Assembly: GCA_964482605.1 (NCBI GenBank)
Contig: CAYZYS010000086.1
Coordinates: forward strand, 1-9,081
Direction of reading: 5' to 3'
DNA from: Bacteroides_F sp964482605
GTDB lineage: Bacteria > Bacillota > Clostridia > Lachnospirales > Lachnospiraceae
Length of the DNA stretch: 9,081 nt
Shown here: positions 1 to 5,652 of the stretch, piece by piece
How the letters are laid out: each line of letters begins with the position of its first letter
How positions within the stretch are numbered: the first letter of the stretch is position 1
The notes under the pieces: model-generated
Seen by the model: the letters and a program-made list of their open reading frames with translations, nothing else
Database searches by the model: none
What the model was told of the DNA's origin: nothing
Made by a program: the position numbers and the translations under genes

Positions 1-1045
1 ACATCTCCGTCTCAAGGTAAATCTGTCCATCAGTGATTGAGATTACGTTGGTAGGAATGTATGCAGATACATCACCAGCCTGCGTCTCAATGATTGGAAG
101 CGCCGTGAGGGAACCTCCGCCATACTCATCTGACATCCTTGCCGCACGCTCAAGAAGCCTTGAGTGCAGGTAGAATACATCACCAGGATATGCCTCACGT
201 CCTGGCGGTCTCTTAAGGAGCAATGAGAGTGTACGGTATGCAACGGCATGCTTGCTCAGGTCATCATAAATGACAAGCACGTCCTTGCCCTGTTCCATCC
301 ATTCCTCACCTATTGCACACCCTGAATACGGTGCAATATACTGCAATGGTGCCATCTCGCTGGCTGTTGAGACAACAACCGTGGTATACGCCATTGCGCC
401 GTAATCCTCAAGTGTCTTAACTATATTGGCAACAGTCGATGCCTTCTGTCCTATGGCAACATAGATACACAGCACGTCCTGTCCCTTCTGGTTGATGATT
501 GTGTCAATTGCCAGCGCCGTCTTACCTGTCTGGCGGTCACCGATAATGAGCTCACGCTGTCCCCGTCCGATTGGAACCATGGCATCAATCGCCTTGATAC
601 CTGTCTGGAGAGGCGTATCAACGGACTTTCTGGTGATTACGCCAGAAGCGACCCTCTCAATCTGGCGAAACTTATCTGTCTCAATAGGTCCCTTGCCATC
701 AACCGGCTGTCCCAACGCATTGACGACCCTGCCAATCATGGCATCGCCGACGGGAACCTCAACAACACGTCCCGTGGTCTTAACGGTATCGCCTTCATTA
801 ATGCTTTCGGAGCTGCCGAGCAAAACCGCACCAACATTGTCCTCCTCAAGGTTCATCACCATTCCATAGACTTCCCCAGGGAATTCAAGAAGCTCTCCCT
901 GCATCGCCTTCTCAAGTCCATGGATACGTGCGATACCATCGGCAACCTGGATTACGGTACCAACATCAGATACTTCAAGCTGTGTTGAATATCTTTTAAT
1001 CTGCTCCTTGATAACCGAGCTTATCTCTTCCGGTCTTAATTTCAT
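1..1045 (-). CDS. atpA: F1Fo ATP synthase subunit alpha (partial, C-terminus beyond left edge)
   Basis: Non-catalytic nucleotide-binding subunit of the F1 head; it alternates with beta around gamma in the cytoplasmic sector. The reading frame starts at ATG 1045 (MKLRPEEISSVIKEQI) and stays open to the window edge, giving 348 codons of the roughly 500 usual for the family. The N-terminal beta-barrel domain is followed by the Walker A motif GDRQTGKT at residues 169-176, the same place as in E. coli alpha. Further on are the conserved stretches PGREAYPGDVFYLHSRLLER and VISITDGQIYLE. The C-terminal helical domain, including the arginine finger region, lies outside the window. An AGAGGG ribosome binding site is about 12 bases upstream, and the gap to atpH is 34 bases. 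The gamma, beta and epsilon genes are expected further left but are not visible. Confidence 0.97.
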   Translation of the reverse strand, partial: MKLRPEEISSVIKEQIKRYSTQLEVSDVGTVIQVADGIARIHGLEKAMQGELLEFPGEVYGMVMNLEEDNVGAVLLGSSESINEGDTVKTTGRVVEVPVGDAMIGRVVNALGQPVDGKGPIETDKFRQIERVASGVITRKSVDTPLQTGIKAIDAMVPIGRGQRELIIGDRQTGKTALAIDTIINQKGQDVLCIYVAIGQKASTVANIVKTLEDYGAMAYTTVVVSTASEMAPLQYIAPYSGCAIGEEWMEQGKDVLVIYDDLSKHAVAYRTLSLLLKRPPGREAYPGDVFYLHSRLLERAARMSDEYGGGSLTALPIIETQAGDVSAYIPTNVISITDGQIYLETEM

Positions 1046-1079
1046 GGAGTTTACGCACCCTCTTTCTGTTAAAATCCAG

Positions 1080-1631
1080 CTACTCGCCAAGCTGTACTTT
1101 TCTCAAGTCCCTGGTGAGGCTGTCTAACTTATTCCTGATACTGCTGTCAACCACCCTGTCCCCAATGCGGATTATCATCCCGCCAAGGATTGAGGAATCC
1201 ACACTGTAGTTCATCTCAAACTTCACGTACCTGGTGGTGTCGAGAAGCTTCTTCTCGACTGCCGCCTTCTGCCTGTCGTCAAGCTCCACGGCAGTGGTTA
1301 CATAGGCTATTCCAATGTTGTTGTATTCCTTGACCTTGCCAAGGAAATACGCAAGTGTGTCGGCAATGTCATTGTGCCTCTGCTTTGACACCATGAGCTC
1401 AAGCAGCCCGCTCATGTTCTTGGAGACATTGTCCCCAAAAATGCCAGCCATCACCTTTTCTTTTTCTTCCTTGTCAACCTTCGGGTTGTTCAGCAGCTTC
1501 CCCAGGTCTTCATTGTCTTTCAAGGCGTCAAGGACAAATCCGGCATCCTCTTGCAGTTCATCCATGCAGCCCTCTTCAATTCCAAGGTCAAACAATGCAT
1601 CCCCGTAGGTTTTAGATACTAGCTTTGCCAT
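1080..1631 (-). CDS. atpH: F1Fo ATP synthase subunit delta (OSCP)
   Basis: Links the top of the alpha3beta3 head to the peripheral stalk formed by the b-type subunits. The 183-residue length is normal for the family. It opens with MAKLVSKTYGDALFDL, the usual delta N-terminus (xYAxALF-like), and carries the C-terminal delta signature around residues 148-172 (GGMIIRIGDRVVDSSIRNKL). The start at 1631 lies inside the end of the preceding b' gene (13-base overlap). Its ribosome binding site, GGTGAT at 1637-1642, is made from b' codons, so translational coupling is likely. No sign of fusion to a b subunit, as occurs in some actinobacteria. Confidence 0.96.
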   Translation of the reverse strand: MAKLVSKTYGDALFDLGIEEGCMDELQEDAGFVLDALKDNEDLGKLLNNPKVDKEEKEKVMAGIFGDNVSKNMSGLLELMVSKQRHNDIADTLAYFLGKVKEYNNIGIAYVTTAVELDDRQKAAVEKKLLDTTRYVKFEMNYSVDSSILGGMIIRIGDRVVDSSIRNKLDSLTRDLRKVQLGE

Positions 1632-2128
1632 ACGCCATCACCCATTCCATTCAACGTATCATCAATCAAATCATCCTGCTTCTTCTTGTCAAGGTTCCTT
1701 GCAAGTATGCTTTCCGCAGCAGCGGATGATGCGTTGATGATTTCCTGCTTAATCTCATCATTGACACGCTTCTTCTCAAGATCGCCCTCAGTCCTGGCAT
1801 GTTCAAGGATTCTGTCAGCCTCATTTTTCGCATTGCCAAGGGAGACTTCCTCGCGGTGTCTGGCGGTTTCCTTCGCCTCAGCCACAATCCTCTCCGTCTC
1901 CTCGTCAACTGCCTTCAGCTTTGCCTCATATTCAAGGCGGAGCTTCTCAGCTTCCTCCATGCTTGTCCTGGTACTCTCCCTCTCCTCTGTTATGGCAGCC
2001 TGTCTCTTCTTGAAGACCCTGGCAACCATCGGTGAGCCAAAGTAGCTCGCCACGAAGAATAGGATAAATACATTGATGGCTGTAAGAATAGCGGTCGAAT
2101 TCCACACTCCGGTTATCGCTTCTAACAT
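1619..2128 (-). CDS. F1Fo ATP synthase second b-type subunit (b')
   Basis: A 169-residue peripheral stalk protein and the second of two b-type genes in tandem. It has one N-terminal membrane helix at about residues 12-30 (TAINVFILFFVASYF), then a charged hinge (VARVFKKRQAAI) and a long, highly charged alpha-helical region rich in E, K, A and R, predicted to be coiled coil, up to the C-terminus. This is the normal architecture and length of AtpF. It starts at ATG 2128, overlapping the first b gene by 7 bases, with GGTGAT at 2134-2139 as ribosome binding site 5 bases before the start. It probably forms a heterodimer with the product of the upstream b gene, like b/b' in cyanobacteria and purple bacteria. 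Heterodimer formation is inferred; two homodimeric populations are the alternative. I call it b' only from its position. Confidence 0.93.
   Translation of the reverse strand: MLEAITGVWNSTAILTAINVFILFFVASYFGSPMVARVFKKRQAAITEERESTRTSMEEAEKLRLEYEAKLKAVDEETERIVAEAKETARHREEVSLGNAKNEADRILEHARTEGDLEKKRVNDEIKQEIINASSAAAESILARNLDKKKQDDLIDDTLNGMGDGVWQS
1637..1642 (-). promoter_or_regulatory. Ribosome binding site of atpH, inside the b' gene
   Basis: GGTGAT encodes Gly-Asp near the C-terminus of b' and lies 5 bases before the ATG of atpH at 1631, the same layout as at the b/b' junction. Confidence 0.65.
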
Positions 2129-2700
2129 GTTCCATCACCAGCTTTCATTGCTTCATTGAGAAGGGCATCATCAACGGTGGTGTCAATCTTATGTGGCACA
2201 AGCTGCGAAGCCATGATTGAAGCCACTGTCCTGACCTCATCCCTGACTGCCGGCTGTGAGGCTTCCTTGTCAGCCCTTGCCTCCTGCCTTGCCTTGTCAA
2301 GAATCTGGGCAGCCTTACCCTTGGCTTCATCCAGCACAGCCTGCTCCTGCTTAAGGGAAGCCTTTCTTGACTCGCTAAGGATGGCATCAGCATCCTTCCT
2401 TGCGGCATCAAGCTTCTCCTCGTACTCCTCCTTGAGCTTTTCAACGGCCTCCAAGTCGCTTTGTGTCCTGCTCTTTTCCTCATCCAGCAATTGCCTTCTC
2501 TTTTCCAGGAATGCCCTCATCGGCTTCAGAAGGACATTGGTGAGGAATATGAAAAGTATGAGCACACACACCCACGTAAATGCCGTGTCAAAAAGTGTCT
2601 GGTAATCAAGGCCGAATAGACGCTCAGTATCCTCAGCAGACTGGGCAGCTTGGGTTGCCACTTGTGCAGATAAACCTACAACCTGATATATGATTCCCAA
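2122..2700 (-). CDS. atpF: F1Fo ATP synthase subunit b
   Basis: Peripheral stalk subunit of 192 residues. An N-terminal extension of about 35 residues, rich in Q, A and S, precedes the membrane helix at roughly residues 36-58 (LFDTAFTWVCVLILFIFLTN), then KPMRAFLEKRRQLL and a long charged helical domain. This proximal helix and the following RRxxL segment are typical of AtpF. The start is TTG at 2700. It is chosen because GAGGAGG lies 7 bases upstream (2708-2714) and no ATG occurs in frame before the membrane helix. The gene follows atpE by 36 bases and overlaps the second b gene by 7. The longer extracytoplasmic N-terminus distinguishes it from b'. Confidence 0.95.
   Translation of the reverse strand: MGIIYQVVGLSAQVATQAAQSAEDTERLFGLDYQTLFDTAFTWVCVLILFIFLTNVLLKPMRAFLEKRRQLLDEEKSRTQSDLEAVEKLKEEYEEKLDAARKDADAILSESRKASLKQEQAVLDEAKGKAAQILDKARQEARADKEASQPAVRDEVRTVASIMASQLVPHKIDTTVDDALLNEAMKAGDGTC
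2134..2139 (-). promoter_or_regulatory. Ribosome binding site of b', inside the first b gene
   Basis: GGTGAT encodes Gly-Asp near the C-terminus of subunit b and lies 5 bases before the ATG of b' at 2128. It matches the 3' half of the AGGAGGTGAT consensus. Confidence 0.65.
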
Positions 2701-2707
2701 GTTTTCG

Positions 2708-2714
2708 CCTCCTC
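2708..2714 (-). promoter_or_regulatory. Ribosome binding site that fixes the TTG start of atpF
   Basis: GAGGAGG stands 7 bases before TTG 2700 in the 36-base gap after atpE. No in-frame ATG occurs before the membrane helix of subunit b, so this site is the main evidence for the TTG start. Confidence 0.8.
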
Positions 2715-2736
2715 TTTCCTAAACTGCACCTCACAA

Positions 2737-3003
2737 TTAGTATGCACTCTTGAAAGGCTTAACGAACATCAAGATAATCGCAACAGCGAAACCATACAAA
2801 CCTGTTGTCTCTGCCACTGCCTGACCCAAAAGCATCGTCTGTGTTACATCTGACTTGGCACCCGGGTTGCGTCCAACTGCTGCCGCTGCATGTCCTGCCG
2901 CAATACCCTGACCAATACCAGGACCTACACCTGCTATCATTGCAATACCTGCGCCTACTGCTGACATAGCAGAAATAAACTGTTCACCATTAACCTGATT
3001 CAT
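2737..3003 (-). CDS. atpE: F1Fo ATP synthase subunit c (predicted Na+-type)
   Basis: Ring-forming proteolipid of the membrane rotor, 88 residues, two membrane helices joined by the polar loop GRNPGAKSD. Start chosen at ATG 3003 (MNQVNGEQF), because GGAGGA at 3010-3015 lies 6 bases upstream. A longer frame from 3027 has no such support and would add 8 residues. With this start, helix 1 carries GPGIGQG with Q32. Helix 2 carries AVAETTGLYG, giving V63, the ion-binding carboxylate E65, T66, T67 and Y70. These match in position the Na+-coordinating residues known for Ilyobacter tartaricus c (Q32, V63, E65, S66, Y70), with Thr for Ser. Na+ coupling is therefore predicted, not shown. It has the cleanest ribosome binding site plus ATG in the operon, which fits the high copy number needed for the ring. 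Confidence 0.97.
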   Translation of the reverse strand: MNQVNGEQFISAMSAVGAGIAMIAGVGPGIGQGIAAGHAAAAVGRNPGAKSDVTQTMLLGQAVAETTGLYGFAVAIILMFVKPFKSAY

Positions 3004-3062
3004 AAAAAGTCCTCCATTCTCCCGCATTTTGCGGACATATGATTTGGTTTGATTCTTGCCGC

Positions 3063-3788
3063 TTAATCGGCAATCTTGTCATTAACGTACACCATGGTAA
3101 GCATACTGAACACGTAAGCCTGGATGCATCCGGAAAATGCATCAAAGTACACATGCAGCACTGATGGAATGCCAATCTTCACGAATATCGGCAACAATCC
3201 GTAGATAAGTCCCATCAGGACCGTACCGGACATCACGTTGCCAAACAAACGCAACGACAGTGACAGCGGGACTGCAATCTCGCTGATGACGTTGATTGGG
3301 AACAACAGTGCAAAGGGTTGGAACAATGCGGTAAAATGCTTGCCCTTGTTCTTCTTCACACCACAGTAATGAATCATGCCAAAGGTAATCAAGCCCAGTG
3401 GCAATGTCACGCCATAATCGGCTGTTGGCGGCCTCAAGCCAAGAAGTCCGCTGACATTACTGATGATGATGAAAATGAACAATGTGGTAATGTAATTGAC
3501 AAACCGCTTCGCTTCCGGTCCCATGTTGGAATTGACCATCCCGCCCAGCATATCAATGACCATCTCAACGACATTCTGGTAAGCCCCAGGCGTGTCTGCC
3601 GCATTCGCCTTGTTAAGCTTCAGCCTTGCCACAACCGCCAGCACCATGATGAAAAGCATGACTATGACGAGAGCCACATGTGTCGTGGTTATGTGTACCT
3701 TGATGTTGTCAGTTATGTTGACCTCACACAGGTACTTAATCATAAAGTCCGCTTCCAATCCAACTGCGGAAACTAAAGTATTGCCCAC
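3063..3788 (-). CDS. atpB: F1Fo ATP synthase subunit a
   Basis: Membrane stator subunit that carries the ion half-channels and faces the c ring; 241 residues. Hydrophobic helices lie at about residues 38-56, 96-116, 129-143, 159-195 and 210-235. The essential arginine is R180, within PLSLSLRLFGNVMSG, followed by the conserved last helix containing IQAYVFSMLTMVY (Q223). The gene starts with GTG at 3788. The near-perfect ribosome binding site AGGAGGTGA at 3794-3802 supports this, and it gives a plausible N-terminus of about 37 residues before the first helix. It follows the atpI stop by 4 bases and precedes atpE by 59. Confidence 0.96.
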   Translation of the reverse strand: MGNTLVSAVGLEADFMIKYLCEVNITDNIKVHITTTHVALVIVMLFIMVLAVVARLKLNKANAADTPGAYQNVVEMVIDMLGGMVNSNMGPEAKRFVNYITTLFIFIIISNVSGLLGLRPPTADYGVTLPLGLITFGMIHYCGVKKNKGKHFTALFQPFALLFPINVISEIAVPLSLSLRLFGNVMSGTVLMGLIYGLLPIFVKIGIPSVLHVYFDAFSGCIQAYVFSMLTMVYVNDKIAD

Positions 3789-3792
3789 CTTA

Positions 3793-4203
3793 TCACCTCC
3801 TCCTTCTAGTTTGTGTTTTTAATATTAGCTTATGAGTAAGCGGCTGCATGTGAGCCGATACTTTCATGGAAAACATTGCCGCCAACCCGGAAAACATGCC
3901 GGGAAGGTCCCACACATAAAACAAGGCCGCCTCCAAAAGCAGCATCACCAAAAGCCTGACAAGATACCCGCCAATCACGTATATGACAGCCTGCTTCTGC
4001 TGGCTGTATGCCGCCTTGTCAAGGTTCTCCGCCATATTCACCAGGCTGAAAACCGCATACAGTGTGCCTACAAGCCATCCTGCGCCAAGCGCTGCCTTAT
4101 ACGGCAGGAAAAGCACAATCACCAGCTCCCCTGCCACCAGCATAATGGCATGGGCAAAAATCAACTCCGGCAGCACCGGATTCAATGACCTAAGCTTTCC
4201 CAT
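3793..4203 (-). CDS. atpI: ATP synthase assembly/accessory protein AtpI
   Basis: Small four-helix membrane protein of about 136 residues, encoded in the second position of the operon. AtpI proteins of other bacteria assist c-ring assembly, and together with AtpZ have been linked to Mg2+/Ca2+ uptake. Visible hydrophobic segments are near residues 10-32, 36-54, 71-93 and 95-112, and a C-terminal stretch GLAAMFSMKVSAHMQPL resembles the family's end (LKxxxxLQP). Start chosen at ATG 4203 (MGKLRSLNP), with AAGGTGGA just upstream. A frame open further to 4263 adds 20 arginine-rich residues antiparallel to family expectation and is rejected. It overlaps atpZ by 14 bases. Its last codons (RRRR-stop) are the ribosome binding site of atpB. 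Confidence 0.87.
   Translation of the reverse strand: MGKLRSLNPVLPELIFAHAIMLVAGELVIVLFLPYKAALGAGWLVGTLYAVFSLVNMAENLDKAAYSQQKQAVIYVIGGYLVRLLVMLLLEAALFYVWDLPGMFSGLAAMFSMKVSAHMQPLTHKLILKTQTRRRR
3794..3802 (-). promoter_or_regulatory. Ribosome binding site of atpB, inside the end of atpI
   Basis: AGGAGGTGA, an almost complete anti-16S match, lies just before the GTG start of atpB at 3788. It is formed from the last arginine codons and stop codon of atpI (AGA AGG AGG AGG TGA). It decides the non-ATG start of subunit a and implies that atpI termination and atpB initiation compete for or share ribosomes. Confidence 0.85.
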
Positions 4204-4468
4204 GGCGATCCACCTTGTCCTGTATTTCCTTGAGCTGCGCCTTCTTCCTGCGCTCCTCGTCACTCCTCACCATGTCCATGACCGTCACATAGCCTGTCCT
4301 CGCACCGCTTATGATGCCAAGGAGCAGAAACGGCAGAGTAAGAGGAAGCCCCGTCTTCGACTCCAATAATATGCCCAATCCAAGGCAAAGGAAAACCGGA
4401 ACCATGACGTAAAGGCTAAGCTGCGTTATCATTGCCAGATTCCTTGCAATTCCCTTTTTACCCTCCAT
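4190..4468 (-). CDS. atpZ: AtpZ/AtpI family protein, first gene of the ATP synthase operon
   Basis: A 92-residue protein with two hydrophobic helices (about residues 11-34 and 41-60) joined by a short loop (ESKTGLPLT). A charged cytoplasmic tail follows, rich in E, R, K and D (RSDEERRKKAQLKEIQDK). Length, topology and position ahead of atpI and atpB fit the AtpZ family (ATPase_gene1), proposed to act with AtpI in divalent cation transport or Fo assembly. It starts at ATG 4468 with GGAAGGA upstream. It is the first gene after the predicted operon promoter, with a leader of about 40 bases. The family call rests on architecture and context more than on a diagnostic motif. Confidence 0.82.
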   Translation of the reverse strand: MEGKKGIARNLAMITQLSLYVMVPVFLCLGLGILLESKTGLPLTLPFLLLGIISGARTGYVTVMDMVRSDEERRKKAQLKEIQDKVDRHGKA

Positions 4469-4515
4469 ACCATTCCTTCCCGAACAGCCCTTGTCCTAAA
4501 ATCAAGCACCTAGAC

Positions 4516-4544
4516 ATTTTACCATTTTTTGAGGTAATTGTCCA
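4516..4544 (-). promoter_or_regulatory. Predicted sigma-A promoter of the ATP synthase operon
   Basis: On the minus strand, TGGACA (4539-4544) and TAAAAT (4516-4521) are separated by 17 bases. Each is a 5/6 match to consensus. TGG directly before TAAAAT adds an extended -10 (TGn). Transcription would begin near 4509, leaving a leader of about 40 bases before atpZ. Confidence 0.7.
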
Positions 4545-4602
4545 ACATTTATCTGTAATTTATCTCAAATTTTACATAGATTATTTTTATGTACGAATTA
4601 TA

Positions 4603-4631
4603 TTGAATTTATGCAAAATCACTGATATAAT
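4603..4631 (+). promoter_or_regulatory. Predicted sigma-A promoter of the DUF402 gene
   Basis: TTGAAT (4603-4608) and TATAAT (4626-4631) with a 17-base spacer, and TGA directly before the -10 (extended -10). The surrounding DNA is AT-rich. The predicted start of transcription is near 4638, about 34 bases before the gene. It points away from the atp promoter, and the two do not overlap. Confidence 0.78.
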
Positions 4632-4671
4632 TTAGAAAATTTTCATACATATCAGAATGGAGACAAAATTC

Positions 4672-5142
4672 ATGAGTGAATTTTTCAGAAAAAGACTAAT
4701 TCCCAGTGAATGCATACACCTAAAGGATGACCTGGTACTGTACCAGGATGACGAATACATAATCACACGCTGGAAGACCTTCCGGCCAAAGGATGGCTTC
4801 GTGGGCGGGCTGTCCCTGTACTGCATAAGACAAGGCTACAAGATAAGCCGCTTCTTTAAGGAGGACGGCTCCACCGCCTACATTTACTGTGACATAATCG
4901 ACACGGAATACACCCGTGAAACCGACACCTACGTATTCACAGACCTGCTTGCGGACGTGATTGTATACAATGACGGAACCGTCAAGGTGGTTGACATAGA
5001 CGAGCTTGCGGATGCGCTTGAACAGGGCACACTTTCAGTGCCAATGCTTTCCCTTGCGCTGAGAAGGCTTGATTCGCTGCTTTCCATAATATATGACGAC
5101 AGACTTCGCGAATACACCAACGTAATGGACGCATTCCTATGA
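4672..5142 (+). CDS. DUF402 family protein (possible nucleotide phosphatase)
   Basis: A soluble protein of 156 residues, the only plus-strand gene. The core has the pattern of the DUF402 family (PF04167): YIYCDIIDTEY at about residues 70-80, then TDLLADVIVYNDGTVKVVD and DIDELADALEQG, with acidic residues D91, D95, D108, D110 and E111 that could bind a metal. Characterised members such as B. subtilis YgaC-type and Streptomyces Sc4828-type proteins are nucleoside tri/diphosphatases. Whether this one has that activity is not known; it lacks any membrane segment or signal peptide. Start chosen at ATG 4672 because GGAG (4659-4662) sits 9 bases upstream. ATG 4657 has no ribosome binding site and contributes the first bases of this one. 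It has its own promoter and terminator, so it forms a single-gene unit facing away from atp and towards the dCMP deaminase cluster. Confidence 0.85.
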   Translation: MSEFFRKRLIPSECIHLKDDLVLYQDDEYIITRWKTFRPKDGFVGGLSLYCIRQGYKISRFFKEDGSTAYIYCDIIDTEYTRETDTYVFTDLLADVIVYNDGTVKVVDIDELADALEQGTLSVPMLSLALRRLDSLLSIIYDDRLREYTNVMDAFL

Positions 5143-5160
5143 GAAATGCGTCCGTTTTCC
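5127..5160 (+). terminator. Hairpin terminator overlapping the DUF402 stop codon
   Basis: A perfect 9-bp stem, GGACGCATT (5127-5135) with AATGCGTCC (5145-5153), around a 9-base loop, followed by GTTTTCCTT. The left arm encodes the last residues of the DUF402 protein and the stop codon TGA falls in the loop region. The T-run is short, so efficiency may be moderate. In the opposite direction, where the dCMP deaminase transcript arrives, the hairpin is not followed by a T-run. Confidence 0.65.
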
Positions 5161-5166
5161 TTGAAA

Positions 5167-5652
5167 TCACAGTACAATGCCAATGCTTCGCCCTGTCCTC
5201 TGATACCTGTAATACCGCACCCCCGCCGCATCGAACATCCTCTTGGATGCAATCACTGAAGGAGTCTCGGAATATTTGTCATCATCATACACCACGGTCT
5301 TGATTCCCGTCTGGATTATCGCCTTGGCACACTCGTTACACGGAAAGAGCGTGACATAAAGCTTGGCGTCCTCAAGGCTTCCGCCACGGTAATTCAATAT
5401 CGCGTTCAGCTCACTATGGGCGGTGTACATGTATTTGTTGTCAAGCGGCTCACCCTCACGGCACCACGGAAACTCATCATCAGAGCAGCCCAGCGGCAGC
5501 CCGTTGTAGCCCATCGAAAGTATCTTGTTATCCCTGCTCACAATGCAGGCTCCCACCTGGGTATTGGGGTCCTTCGAGCGCATGGCGCTCAGCATTGCAA
5601 CCCCCATGAAATACTCATCCCAGGAAATGTAATCCGTTCTTTTGTCACTCAT
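5167..5652 (-). CDS. Deoxycytidylate (dCMP) deaminase
   Basis: Zinc enzyme that converts dCMP to dUMP, the precursor for thymidylate synthesis; cytoplasmic, 161 residues. The cytidine deaminase fold is shown by HSELNA, with zinc ligand H79 and proton-shuttling E81, and by PCNEC with zinc ligands C105 and C108. The stretches SKDPNTQVGACIV and GYNGLPLGCSDDEFPW closely resemble the human DCTD type (GYNGMPNGCSDD..PW) more than B. subtilis ComEB, whose zinc region differs. The start at ATG 5652 overlaps the rpiB stop as ATGA, so translational coupling is likely. It is the last gene of the minus-strand cluster, ending 24 bases from the convergent DUF402 gene. ComEB naming by context is possible, but no competence genes are seen. 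Confidence 0.93.
   Translation of the reverse strand: MSDKRTDYISWDEYFMGVAMLSAMRSKDPNTQVGACIVSRDNKILSMGYNGLPLGCSDDEFPWCREGEPLDNKYMYTAHSELNAILNYRGGSLEDAKLYVTLFPCNECAKAIIQTGIKTVVYDDDKYSETPSVIASKRMFDAAGVRYYRYQRTGRSIGIVL

Noticed and set aside
492..869. Plus-strand open frame opposite atpA
   Set aside because: Antisense to the nucleotide-binding domain of subunit alpha, which is read without interruption on the minus strand.
4204..4263. Extended N-terminus of atpI from 4263
   Set aside because: The added 20 residues are arginine-rich, overlap the atpZ coding tail and lack a ribosome binding site; ATG 4203 has AAGGTGGA upstream and fits the family start.
4594..4616. TTGCAT and TATAAT on the minus strand as an atp promoter
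   Set aside because: The spacing between the two boxes is only 8 bases; the alternative TACATA at 17 bases is a poor -10. The pair at 4516-4544 is better placed.
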